Shown here in pieces: positions 6,558-13,390 of a DNA stretch of 13,714 nt. Each line of letters opens with the position of its first letter. Position 1 is the first letter of the stretch. The translations under genes and the position numbers were made by a program. Under the pieces are notes generated by a model that was given only the letters and a program-made list of their open reading frames with translations, ran no database searches and had not been told where the DNA came from. Source of the stretch: an uncultured Acinetobacter sp. (GTDB taxonomy: Bacteria; Pseudomonadota; Gammaproteobacteria; Pseudomonadales; Moraxellaceae); the NCBI RefSeq assembly GCF_943914805.1, contig NZ_CALUDM010000096.1, positions 1 to 13,714 of the forward strand, written 5' to 3'.

Positions 6558-6758
6558 ATGAAGTTTTCAAACAACAAAGACATTCATCAATTCATTGTTA
6601 AACTTTTAAGGCAAGAATCTATCTATTTATCTAAAGGGAAAAAGCATAATTTTTTAATGATTAACAATAGGAAGTTAGCCATTCCATCTACGCCAAGTGA
6701 TTTTAGAAGCTTTCAACAATTTAAACACGATATAAACCGATTTTTAAGAAGAAATTAA
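6558..6758 (+). CDS. HicA-like small protein, possible mRNA interferase fold
   Basis: A 66-aa basic protein. The ATG at 6558 follows the previous stop by one base (TGATATG) and fits reinitiation; in-frame ATGs further upstream would overlap the 50-aa gene. Its pattern, an N-terminal helix (DIHQFIVKLLRQ, 8-19), then KGKKHNFLM (26-34, with H30), AIPSTPSD (41-48) and a C-terminal helix, matches the layout of HicA toxins (KGSHHxF...IPxHxxD), with the histidine in the position of the HicA catalytic residue. HicA proteins are small double-stranded-RNA-binding-fold ribonucleases normally paired with HicB. No HicB is present here, so it may be a divergent toxin with a different partner, or an RNA-binding protein without nuclease activity. 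Family link is by pattern only. Confidence 0.55.
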   Translation: MKFSNNKDIHQFIVKLLRQESIYLSKGKKHNFLMINNRKLAIPSTPSDFRSFQQFKHDINRFLRRN

Positions 6759-6759
6759 C

Positions 6760-8964
6760 ATGCAAACACCATCATTAGTATTTCCCACAGGCGCGGTACT
6801 GCTCAGAGAAATCACCAACCATTTTGGCTTAAAGAATCATACAGGTCTAGCAAAGCAAATAGATGAATATACGAATAATATTCACTATCCGCATTATTTT
6901 GAAGAGAGCTTTATCAAAGCACTTTTTAGTACCAAATATTTTTCAGCAAAAATTCAAAGTAAAATGATTCATGCATTTAGAAAAGCAATGCAGGAATTTT
7001 ATGATTTTCAATTACTATTTAGCTTGAATGGTGATGCTCAGCAAAAGACCACAAATGATTTCTTGAATCTGATGATCTCAGTAAAATTTATTCCTATTCT
7101 AAAGCAACATTTAGTTTCACTTGGCCTCGTAGCCAAAAACCAAAAATCTCATTTTTTATGTGAACTTTTAAAACAAAGTTTTAACGTAAAAAAACTCGAT
7201 AAAGAGCTACAAGATCGATTCAGAGTATGGGGAAATTTAGAGGAGTTACCTGATCCGCAAAACTTACACCTTATTGTTAAAAGTCATGTACATTTCACTA
7301 ATCAAGCAGATGTTCTCTCCGCTCTTTTAACTGCTAGAGCTTTAGATAGTCTTTATAAAAATGGCATAACAGAGAAAGACATTTCAGATCAAGAGTTTGC
7401 GCCTTTTTTTCAGCAAATGCTTAACTCAGAAAATGAATCGGCATATATGCATTTGTCATTGAATGAGTTTATTTTTTCATCTTTGTTGAAACTTCCAAAA
7501 GAAAATATCATTTTAGATAAATATACAGATAATGCAGAAGGTACTCTATCCCTCCTATATAAGCGTATTCAGAATCAATCCAATCAACTGGAATTTAGTC
7601 TCACAAATATCAACTTATTTATGGAGACCATTGATCAATATCCAGAGTTTGAAAGCCTTCGCTTTAGTGGTTATTGGGCTAAGGCTCGTTACTACTTATT
7701 TACTGGGAAACTTGAAGATGCAATTCAACCCTATACGAAATGCGTAGAAAGTTGCATTCAATATGATGGACGTAATCTTGAGCAAATTTTAACTGAGGCT
7801 TTGACGGCTTGTTCATTACAAAACTCGCCTGACAATCATTCAATCAGAAAATTCGCCAATATCGCCATTCGCTATCATTTACGTTTCTCTAAAGTTGATT
7901 TAGATTTCGACAACCTTCCGCAAAAGTTTAAATTGGAAAATGTGTTTGAACCATGGGAACTAAAGGCTTTAAAAACTAAAGTATGTGATATTTTTGATAA
8001 ACAGTTATTCATTAGAGATGAATGTTCTTTTTTAAATGATCTACCAAATCAAAAGTTTTTGACTTTGAAAAACAAGATAAGAATTGATCTAAGCCAGCCG
8101 AATAAGGTCATCAAAATTGATGAACAAAAAACAGTGAAAATGCCTCAACTTTTATATGCTATTCAATTACGTGATGTTAAAACTGTGAAAGCATTACTTG
8201 ATGCTGGCGCAGATATAAATAAATTAAGTTCTAGCTATGATTCTTCGCTCACGATGTGCTTATATGATCATATTATGGAGTTATCTGATGAACAGCAGCA
8301 AATATTAGCTATACTATTAAAGCATACGTTTTTACCTGTAACATTAAATGCAGTCTCAACAAAAATACGTTTAAGCGCATTGCACCTTGCCATTCAACTT
8401 GGGGATGTTAATTTAGTAAAAACACTGGTGGATATGGGTACAAATGTCAACTTACTTGCGGATATTGATCACCACACTCCATTACACCTCGCTTTAAAAA
8501 TGCTTCACTGTGTAAAAAGATCATTTCATTTTGAGGACATGATTCAGCGAACCTTATTACATCCCGAGCAAAGCAAGTACAGCTTATATCAACATTCAGC
8601 AGGAAAACTCAAGTTAAATGATGTTTTGAAAAATCTGGATACGCCTACGGGCAGGATGATTGGTAAAGAAGTGTTTGAAGCAATGAAATCCAAAGCATCT
8701 GTTGAACAGCTTAACAAAATCGTATTTATCCTACTTAATGCTGGTGCAAATGTGAATCAGCCAGCCAAGTTACCTATTTCAGGCTACACACCATTTATGC
8801 TCGCTTTAGAAAGTGATGAGTATGAAATTGCTCAATATATGTTAGAGCAGTGTAAGGCGGATATGAATGGTTCTTATGTTAACCCACGTAATGGTCAGTT
8901 GGTCTTTCCGACAGACATTATAAATCACTTTAAATCAACACAGTGCAAACAACTGATTCATTAA
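6760..8964 (+). CDS. 734-aa helical-repeat protein with C-terminal ankyrin repeats
   Basis: Large cytoplasmic protein without signal peptide or membrane segment. It starts one base after the HicA-like stop, with only a weak purine stretch before the ATG, so translation is probably coupled. Seen: N-terminal region (about 1-75) with an HTH-like pattern (LLREITNHFGLKNHTGLAKQ), a long helical middle with a TPR-like unit near 305-330 (YWAKARYYLFTGKLEDAIQP), and ankyrin repeats from about 461: MPQLLYAIQLRDVKTVKALL with GADIN, LSALHLAIQLGDVNLVKTLV (538-557) with HTPLHLAL, and ILLNAGANVN (about 657) with GYTPFMLALE. No enzymatic motif is visible. Ankyrin and TPR modules bind proteins, so it is probably the scaffold or sensor of the cassette. 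I recognise the repeats but not the whole protein. Confidence 0.85.
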   Translation: MQTPSLVFPTGAVLLREITNHFGLKNHTGLAKQIDEYTNNIHYPHYFEESFIKALFSTKYFSAKIQSKMIHAFRKAMQEFYDFQLLFSLNGDAQQKTTNDFLNLMISVKFIPILKQHLVSLGLVAKNQKSHFLCELLKQSFNVKKLDKELQDRFRVWGNLEELPDPQNLHLIVKSHVHFTNQADVLSALLTARALDSLYKNGITEKDISDQEFAPFFQQMLNSENESAYMHLSLNEFIFSSLLKLPKENIILDKYTDNAEGTLSLLYKRIQNQSNQLEFSLTNINLFMETIDQYPEFESLRFSGYWAKARYYLFTGKLEDAIQPYTKCVESCIQYDGRNLEQILTEALTACSLQNSPDNHSIRKFANIAIRYHLRFSKVDLDFDNLPQKFKLENVFEPWELKALKTKVCDIFDKQLFIRDECSFLNDLPNQKFLTLKNKIRIDLSQPNKVIKIDEQKTVKMPQLLYAIQLRDVKTVKALLDAGADINKLSSSYDSSLTMCLYDHIMELSDEQQQILAILLKHTFLPVTLNAVSTKIRLSALHLAIQLGDVNLVKTLVDMGTNVNLLADIDHHTPLHLALKMLHCVKRSFHFEDMIQRTLLHPEQSKYSLYQHSAGKLKLNDVLKNLDTPTGRMIGKEVFEAMKSKASVEQLNKIVFILLNAGANVNQPAKLPISGYTPFMLALESDEYEIAQYMLEQCKADMNGSYVNPRNGQLVFPTDIINHFKSTQCKQLIH

Positions 8965-8987
8965 TAGAACCAACTTATATCACTGTT

Positions 8988-9018
8988 AAAATCTTACTGT
9001 ATGTCAGTAAGATTTTTT
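8988..9018 (+). terminator. Strong intrinsic terminator after the ankyrin gene
   Basis: Perfect 12-bp stem aaaatcttactg / cagtaagatttt around loop tatgt, running into six consecutive T residues (9013-9018). It ends the three-gene cassette 24 bases after the ankyrin stop. Confidence 0.93.
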
Positions 9019-9150
9019 CTAGATATTTACCGAATAATCCCACATTTCTTTACACACATTTAAAAATTTATTAAATACAGTATCTCACAAGTTGATTATC
9101 AAAATAAAATCAGTAAGATAAATCCAAAAATCACCAATGACTTAAGAATT

Positions 9151-9612
9151 ATGACCCAAATTAGAATTGCCGAATTTTGTGAAAAATATGGATTTACCGA
9201 ACATCAAATTAGACATGCGACTCGCTCAGGTAAACTTGGAAGAATTGAGAAAGGTGTGCTCAATGAAGAAGAAGCATTACAAGTTCTAGAAAGTATCCAA
9301 CCTAAAAATATTGGTCTAATCACACTGCAAAATGAAATTACTGAATTAAAAAAACAATTACACAATGCACTTGATCTAAAAAACTATTATGAAACTGAGT
9401 TAAATAAATTAGGCATATTTCCACCACAAATAGCGAAAATTCCACTTCACCCTGAAACGATAAAAAAATTAAGTGATCAGCCCACTTTTTCTCAAGAGTG
9501 GATGAAAGATCAAATACAACAAACGCCTGAATCCGAAAGAATCTTCAAAGCCCGTAAAGTACCAATTCCTCCAGAAGCGTTTACTTCTAGCCTACCTGAC
9601 AAAGAACAATAG
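9151..9612 (+). CDS. HTH/coiled-coil DNA-binding protein of unknown role
   Basis: A 153-aa protein. The N-terminus (2-47: IRIAEFCEKYGFTEHQIRHA, then TRSGKLG and an acidic helix) has the shape of a MerR- or excisionase-like winged helix, in which the first helices read DNA and the GKLG stretch is the wing. A heptad-rich segment (about 55-87, LQNEITELKKQLHNALDLKN) is likely a dimerising coiled coil. The remainder is Pro-rich and probably disordered. Only a weak ribosome-binding site is visible before the ATG. It stands alone between a strong terminator and the C4 RNA promoter. Similar helix-plus-coiled-coil proteins accompany plasmid replication genes in Acinetobacter, but no replicase is seen here, so the role stays open. 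Confidence 0.65.
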   Translation: MTQIRIAEFCEKYGFTEHQIRHATRSGKLGRIEKGVLNEEEALQVLESIQPKNIGLITLQNEITELKKQLHNALDLKNYYETELNKLGIFPPQIAKIPLHPETIKKLSDQPTFSQEWMKDQIQQTPESERIFKARKVPIPPEAFTSSLPDKEQ

Positions 9613-9713
9613 AACTTGATCTGTATTCAATCAAAATGCCTAGCACTGTTGGACATTTGCAACAATCCATATCATCGATCTTTGATTTTAATTTCTTTTT
9701 CACTACAGCTTGA

Positions 9714-9742
9714 TTGACTCAGCGAGACCTTAAATTTATCAT
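9714..9742 (+). promoter_or_regulatory. Promoter for the C4-type RNA
   Basis: TTGACT (9714-9719) and TATCAT (9737-9742) with an ideal 17-bp spacer, giving a start near 9749, about 70 bases before the structured RNA. It is the best-looking sigma-70 promoter in this part of the window. Confidence 0.55.
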
Positions 9743-9815
9743 TCCATTGCTGACCTACATCGTCAGTCGGTTTTAGCAGACCGTTCAGCCAAAGCACACT
9801 AAAAAGTTTATCTTT

Positions 9816-9909
9816 TTGGTGGGCGACCCTGCGTGCCCCCTCTGCGGCGGAACGGGAGGGGGACACCTTCGGGTGTGCTGATCCTTTGGCTATCAGTCTG
9901 CTAACCCCT
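9816..9909 (+). ncRNA. C4-type antisense RNA
   Basis: C4 RNAs of phages P1 and P7 are processed from a leader and block translation of a gene downstream on the same transcript by pairing with its ribosome-binding region. Seen: consecutive hairpins ccccctc/gaggggg (9836-9862), acacc-ttcg-ggtgt (9863-9876) and ctgat/atcag (9878-9896), embedded in ggtgggcgaccc and ctgctaacccc ends that fit my memory of the family. The third loop and its flanks (9882-9893, tcctttggctat) are exactly complementary to 9958-9969, which contains the AAAGGA ribosome-binding site of the ORF at 9979. A second near-complement exists between ggtgggcga (9818-9826) and tcgccacc (9917-9924). The GC content of the structured part is far above that of its surroundings. 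Exact ends are uncertain; a covariance-model search has not been done. Confidence 0.7.
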
Positions 9910-9978
9910 TTTCGTTTCGCCACCATTATTTAGCAGTAATGCGGTGAAACTTCTTTCATAGCCAAAGGAGTCATACCC

Positions 9979-10044
9979 ATGACTAAGCATTTTTTATCTT
10001 TGTTATTTTCTCTAAAACGAATTTCTATTCCCTTGTTGCATTAG
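9979..10044 (+). pseudogene. Short ORF under C4 RNA control, probably truncated
   Basis: ATG at 9979 is eight bases after AAAGGAG, and this ribosome-binding site is the predicted C4 target. The product has only 21 residues (hydrophobic-basic, MTKHFLSLLFSLK at the start) and stops at TAG (10042). In P1-like systems the regulated gene here is icd/ant-like and longer. The frame breaks within ttgttgcat (10033-10041), a 9-mer repeated at 10105-10113 beside ggctttgttgcat, which looks like the end of an IS5-family (IS903-group) element. I infer a gene cut short by an old insertion or deletion; it could also be a genuine short leader peptide. Confidence 0.45.
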
Positions 10045-10182
10045 CAACATTCATAATTTTTTGCTTATTTGACTGATCTAAATGCTATCTAGCCTTGGAA
10101 GGCTTTGTTGCATCTATCGCTTTAGTCGATTCAGCAAAATTTATTACACATCAAATAACACAATAAAAAATTAGGGGAAATG

Positions 10183-10437
10183 ATGAAAATTCAAACTTCA
10201 CTTATCGTTGTTTCAGTTGCGTTTTTTCTATCAGCATGTGCCAGTAAAACCGAACGTCAGTTTATCAGTGGTTGTAAAACAGGTGGAATTGATGGCAGTA
10301 CCTGTTCATGCATCTACGACAAACTTGAAAAGAAATATGGAGAAGATGGACTTAAAGAAAACATTTATACATTGCAGCAAACTGAATCCTTCCAGAGAGA
10401 TATGGTCAATATTTCCTATCAGTGCATGAAGGAGTAG
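10183..10437 (+). CDS. Small four-cysteine lipoprotein
   Basis: An 84-aa predicted lipoprotein. Two ATGs are adjacent (10180 and 10183); the second is better spaced from AGGGG (10173-10177). Seen: charged N-terminus, hydrophobic segment (about 6-16) and lipobox LSAC with C19 as the lipidated residue, giving a mature domain of about 65 residues with C31, C41, C43 and C81, likely forming two disulfides in the periplasm. The pattern CKTGG...STCSCIYDKLEKKYG is distinctive, but I cannot name the family. It is the first of four genes with gaps of two, zero and twelve bases, all membrane or lipoproteins, so an envelope function as a group is likely. Confidence 0.75.
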   Translation: MKIQTSLIVVSVAFFLSACASKTERQFISGCKTGGIDGSTCSCIYDKLEKKYGEDGLKENIYTLQQTESFQRDMVNISYQCMKE

Positions 10438-10439
10438 CC

Positions 10440-10568
10440 ATGAGAACACTTGCTGGCATTATCTGCATTATTGCAGTGATTTGCTTTTTAGGCTTGCCAT
10501 TTATTGGCTTCATGATCGTGATGGCACTATTTATCGCATTGGCAAAATATGCAACTGGGGGAAAGTAA
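10440..10568 (+). CDS. 42-aa membrane protein
   Basis: The ATG at 10440 lies two bases after the preceding stop, and its AAGGAG ribosome-binding site is inside the end of the lipoprotein gene. The protein is almost wholly hydrophobic: LAGIICIIAVICFLGLPFIG, then FMIVMALFIALA, consistent with two short transmembrane helices (or one long hairpin) and a basic C-terminus (KYATGGK). Its stop TAA is directly followed by the next ATG. No family recognised; the tight packing between two accepted genes and the good ribosome-binding site support it as real. Confidence 0.65.
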   Translation: MRTLAGIICIIAVICFLGLPFIGFMIVMALFIALAKYATGGK

Positions 10569-10796
10569 ATGAATTCAAATATTAAGACATGGGTGATTAG
10601 TAGCTACTTAGTGATTGGTTTTTTCTTTGCCATCTATCAACACTTTTGGGGGCAATATAACTACAAGTCTTTTGCCTACAATATTGGACAGGGCTTTGTT
10701 TGGCCTGCCGTAATGTTTCCTGTTTTGGGTAAAATCATAGGCGGTATCTTGATCCTATTATTCATTTGGTTCGTTGTTATTCGACCTAAGTTATAA
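10569..10796 (+). CDS. 75-aa two-helix membrane protein
   Basis: Begins immediately after the preceding stop (TAAATG), with GGGGGA six bases before the ATG. Seen: a first membrane helix (about 7-25, TWVISSYLVIGFFFAIYQHF), a hydrophilic loop rich in Tyr, Asn and Gly (QYNYKSFAYNIGQG), and a second membrane segment (about 48-71) ending in RPKL. Both ends are therefore probably cytoplasmic. No family recognised. Placed between a small membrane protein and a lipoprotein, it is likely part of an inner-membrane assembly made from this operon. Confidence 0.7.
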   Translation: MNSNIKTWVISSYLVIGFFFAIYQHFWGQYNYKSFAYNIGQGFVWPAVMFPVLGKIIGGILILLFIWFVVIRPKL

Positions 10797-10808
10797 CGGA
10801 GTGCAATC

Positions 10809-11465
10809 ATGAAAAAAATACTTTCCACAGTAGCACTTTCAACTTTACTGCTCGCTTGTAGCCAAAACAATCAGCCAGCTCAACAAAGTGCTACAGATCA
10901 AGCTGAACACAGCTCATCTCATACTGCTACACAGAAGGAGCAATCTAAATATGCTCCATATAGCAAGGAAGAGGTTGAAGCCAAAGTACAAGCTTTAACT
11001 CAGATTGTAGAAAATGATACCGAGTATTTGCCTGCTGCGGTCAAACAAGCTCAGTCATTTCTTGAGAGTTGGGAGAAATATCCTGAAGCACTCAAATTCA
11101 TGATGGAGTCTGATCTTGATCCCAATAATCCTGAATATAGCAATCATATTCCCATGGAAATGGAACAGCCTGCACTATCAGTTCGTGCCCAAATTACCAG
11201 TCGTGAGTCTCAATCTGCATTTAATGTACAAGGGGCGATTGAATATATTCTAGAAATCCAGTCGACCAACGATCAACCGTTTGTTTTACAAGGTATGAGT
11301 ATTAACCGTGGTCGTTGTGGTTATTACACCGCTGACTTTCATAGCAAGATGCCTGTACAAATGAGTTATAGTTCAACGGTATCGTACTTGTTGAAATGCC
11401 GTGGTGATCAGGTAATTGAAGCGGAATTAATCACTGATCAAGGCAATGTGAGTTTGTCTTTCTAA
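10809..11465 (+). CDS. 218-aa lipoprotein, last gene of the envelope operon
   Basis: Starts 12 bases after the previous stop with GGAG seven bases before the ATG. Seen: signal peptide MKKILSTVALSTLLLAC with lipidated C17, a Gln/Ser/His-rich linker (18-48) typical of lipoproteins that must span periplasmic space, a helical part (about 50-100), then a beta-rich C-terminal domain (about 120-218) with C170 and C197, likely disulfide-bonded. Residue two after the lipidated Cys is Ser/Gln rather than Asp, so sorting to the outer membrane is expected by the E. coli rule. No enzymatic motif and no recognised family. With the other three genes it may form a small envelope complex. Confidence 0.78.
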   Translation: MKKILSTVALSTLLLACSQNNQPAQQSATDQAEHSSSHTATQKEQSKYAPYSKEEVEAKVQALTQIVENDTEYLPAAVKQAQSFLESWEKYPEALKFMMESDLDPNNPEYSNHIPMEMEQPALSVRAQITSRESQSAFNVQGAIEYILEIQSTNDQPFVLQGMSINRGRCGYYTADFHSKMPVQMSYSSTVSYLLKCRGDQVIEAELITDQGNVSLSF

Positions 11466-11481
11466 TGTCAGGCTATAAAAT

Positions 11482-11514
11482 ATAGGGAGCACGGCTAATG
11501 CTCGTGTTCTCTAT
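11482..11514. terminator. Hairpin between convergent genes, likely terminator
   Basis: atagggagcacg pairs over 12 positions (two G-T wobbles) with cgtgttctctat around a 9-nt loop, 17 bases after the lipoprotein stop and 11 bases after the convergent gene's stop. The T-run is poor on the plus strand; position suggests it serves one or both transcripts. Confidence 0.55.
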
Positions 11515-11524
11515 TCTAATAATA

Positions 11525-12835
11525 TTACTTACGTTCGCAAAAATGATAATCGCCTAATTTTTCTGAAATTTTAAGAAAATCCACTACATGAGATTTATCT
11601 TGAACGGAATTTTCTTGTTTTAATATTTGGGGTAATTGATGTAATTTTTTTCTTCTCTCAAGATTCTTTCTAATTGATTCATGCTTTAGAGATAAACGTA
11701 TCTCACTGTTGGTTAATTTTATCTCTACACCTTCCAACCCTTCTTTGTAAGACGGATGCTCAAACTTATAACTACTATCTGCTATTTTATTAAGCTCAGT
11801 AGACAAAGCCGTATATAAAAACTTGTTAAACCCATTTGGTTCAGATAGCCCATTTTTACAATATTCATCTTTTTTAAACATACAAAAATATTCGAGTATT
11901 AATGTCTCATATGCAACTAATGTAGACTTTTCTTTCATATGTGCATTTTTTTTAGAAGTTAATTTTTTTGATAAAAATTCAAGAATTTCTTCCAGTTGTT
12001 CAATATTTTTCCAAATTTTTGATGTTAGGTTTTTATTCAATAGTAAGTACAGAGCATAATAATTTGAAAAAAATATTTCACGGAATGAAGAGTCTTCACC
12101 CATGGGAATTTGAAAATGTAAGATTCCTTCCTGCATTTTCACAATTTTATTTTCACTATCCCGCCCAACTAAGTTACTCCAAGACAAATGGCTTAATGGT
12201 TGCAACAGTACTGAGCTAGCACCACGTTTCAATGTATCTATTGGAGTAAGAAAATTAACTAAAGCATAGTAATTTTCTAAATTTTCCTCCCTATAAGATA
12301 GAGTTTGCACTCCCATAAAAAACTCTAAATACATAGAAATTATATATTTATCTAAATCTAACTGAGTACGATAGCTCAAAGCAGCTAAATCATAGCAACT
12401 AGCTAATTGCTGCACCTTTAAATATATAGCATTAAAATTAGCATTATTTCGAATTAAAGAAAATACTTCAAAATAAGCTGAATGAAACTCTTTAGTAGAA
12501 TTGAGATTAAACCAATTATGGATCGGATTCTTAAAATCTTGTCCATATTGAGCATTACCCCAAAAACAGGCTATCACCTCACAATTAAAATAATCTTGAG
12601 AATTCAGATTTAGGGTTTGTTCTACCTTACCCATAAATGGATTTAGGTTTTCCTCAATAGTAGCCCATGATTTTTTTAGGAATAAATTCAGAACGTATTC
12701 ATTTAACTCTTTCAATGAGTTTAATAATTCAGGCTGAGATTTAAGTAGAGAAAAATAATCAAATTCTTGTTCAATAAAGCTTTGAGTGCGTATTAGACAT
12801 GCTGTCTTAAGCAGTTCTTTTTGCTTCTGATTCAT
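11525..12835 (-). CDS. Large unrecognised helical protein divergent from alpA
   Basis: I do not recognise this protein. The frame is open from a TTG at 12904 (459 aa); I prefer the ATG at 12835 (436 aa), because GGGGA lies just upstream, whereas the TTG has no visible ribosome-binding site and would overlap the alpA leader. The sequence appears all-helical, rich in Leu, Asn, Lys, Glu and aromatic residues, with no signal peptide, no membrane segment, no zinc knuckle and no nuclease, NTPase or protease motif that I can see. A coiled-coil-like stretch (IEQLEEILEFLSKKLTSKKN) lies in the middle and the C-terminus is basic (RKNLERRKKLHQL). AT content is high even for this window. Facing away from an AlpA regulator inside an island, it is a plausible cargo gene, for example phage defence, but nothing in the sequence proves it. 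Confidence 0.75.
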   Translation of the reverse strand: MNQKQKELLKTACLIRTQSFIEQEFDYFSLLKSQPELLNSLKELNEYVLNLFLKKSWATIEENLNPFMGKVEQTLNLNSQDYFNCEVIACFWGNAQYGQDFKNPIHNWFNLNSTKEFHSAYFEVFSLIRNNANFNAIYLKVQQLASCYDLAALSYRTQLDLDKYIISMYLEFFMGVQTLSYREENLENYYALVNFLTPIDTLKRGASSVLLQPLSHLSWSNLVGRDSENKIVKMQEGILHFQIPMGEDSSFREIFFSNYYALYLLLNKNLTSKIWKNIEQLEEILEFLSKKLTSKKNAHMKEKSTLVAYETLILEYFCMFKKDEYCKNGLSEPNGFNKFLYTALSTELNKIADSSYKFEHPSYKEGLEGVEIKLTNSEIRLSLKHESIRKNLERRKKLHQLPQILKQENSVQDKSHVVDFLKISEKLGDYHFCERK

Positions 12836-12921
12836 TTTTCCCCATTCGGAATTAGATCCGCTGTTTTTTGTCCGAAGACTTGCTGTTAATTTTGACTTAT
12901 TCAATCACGGAGTCAAATCTC

Positions 12922-13149
12922 ATGCAATCAGATATATATCCAAGACCAACCATCCTTCGATTCAAAGAAGTAATTGGCTTTACGGGTGTAAGTCGCTCAG
13001 TCATATATGAAAAATTAAATAAGAAATCGAAAAGTTACGATCCATCTTTCCCAAAACCTATCAAGCTCAGTTCAAATGCTGTTGGGTGGTTTGAGCATGA
13101 ATTAGTTCAGTGGCTTGAGCTTAAAGCTAAGCAACGTTTTACCTGCTAA
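12922..13149 (+). CDS. AlpA-family phage/island transcriptional regulator
   Basis: A 75-aa MerR-like winged-HTH regulator of the AlpA family. The start at 12922 has GGAG (12909-12912) nine bases upstream and gives the normal family length; the frame is open further upstream, but that extension has no ribosome-binding site. Seen: ILRFKEVIGFTGVSRSVIYE (11-30), the canonical AlpA helix-turn-helix, then DPSFPKPIKLSSNAVGWFEH (the conserved wing, FPKPIKL..xxVGW) and the closing helix ELVQWLELKAK. In the E. coli CP4-57 prophage AlpA activates the integrase/excision gene; relatives control P4-like elements. It is divergent from the large unknown gene, with starts 86 bases apart, so both promoters share one short region. 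Confidence 0.9.
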   Translation: MQSDIYPRPTILRFKEVIGFTGVSRSVIYEKLNKKSKSYDPSFPKPIKLSSNAVGWFEHELVQWLELKAKQRFTC

Positions 13150-13157
13150 CTTTCCAA

Positions 13158-13183
13158 ATCGACTTTCAACTGCGAAAGTCGAT
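13158..13183 (+). terminator. Hairpin after the AlpA-family gene
   Basis: Perfect 10-bp stem atcgactttc / gaaagtcgat around aactgc, eight bases after the stop, followed by a short atttctg. The T-run is weak, but position and stem fit a terminator. Confidence 0.6.
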
Positions 13184-13255
13184 ATTTCTGAAAAATAGAT
13201 GAAATGGATTGTCGGAATTATGGTTCTCATATTTTTCAATAATTTAGGATCTTAT

Positions 13256-13286
13256 ATTTAATTAATTAAGTAAATATTAATTAAAT
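13256..13286. repeat. Perfect 11-bp AT-only inverted repeat
   Basis: atttaattaat and attaattaaat are exact reverse complements separated by nine bases, about 105 bases upstream of the last gene. It may be an operator or an AT-rich opening site; AT-only arms arise by chance more easily than mixed ones. Confidence 0.4.
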
Positions 13287-13322
13287 CATAATATTACGAA
13301 AACATTAACCTTAAAACAATTC

Positions 13323-13354
13323 TCTGAGCAATGCTCTCCAAAGCATTGCTTGGA
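13323..13354 (+). promoter_or_regulatory. Leader hairpin before the last gene
   Basis: agcaatgct (13327-13335) pairs perfectly with agcattgct (13342-13350) around ctccaa, and the stem extends by four more pairs including two wobbles. It ends 36 bases before the ATG at 13391, too far to mask the ribosome-binding site directly. No T-run follows, so it is not an ordinary terminator. The remaining part of the 241-base gap 13150-13390 holds nothing else I can identify. Confidence 0.4.
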
Positions 13355-13390
13355 TTAACTCAACTTAAATTTTACATATAGGAATAATAT

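Noticed and set aside
9672..9926. 84-codon minus-strand ORF opposite the C4-type RNA
   Set aside because: It lies antisense to the RNA hairpins and has no convincing ribosome-binding site. Its basic low-complexity product follows from translating the structured RNA's complement.
10033..10113. Complete insertion sequence between the two ttgttgcat copies
   Set aside because: Only about 60 bases lie between them, with no transposase and direct instead of inverted orientation; at most a scar.
11525..12835. HEPN ribonuclease motif in RRKKLH near the C-terminus
   Set aside because: The R-x4-H spacing fits loosely, but the surrounding residues do not look like a HEPN active site, and such basic stretches are common.
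12836..12904. TTG start of the large unknown protein
   Set aside because: No ribosome-binding site is seen before the TTG; GGGGA precedes the ATG at 12835. Kept as an alternative only.
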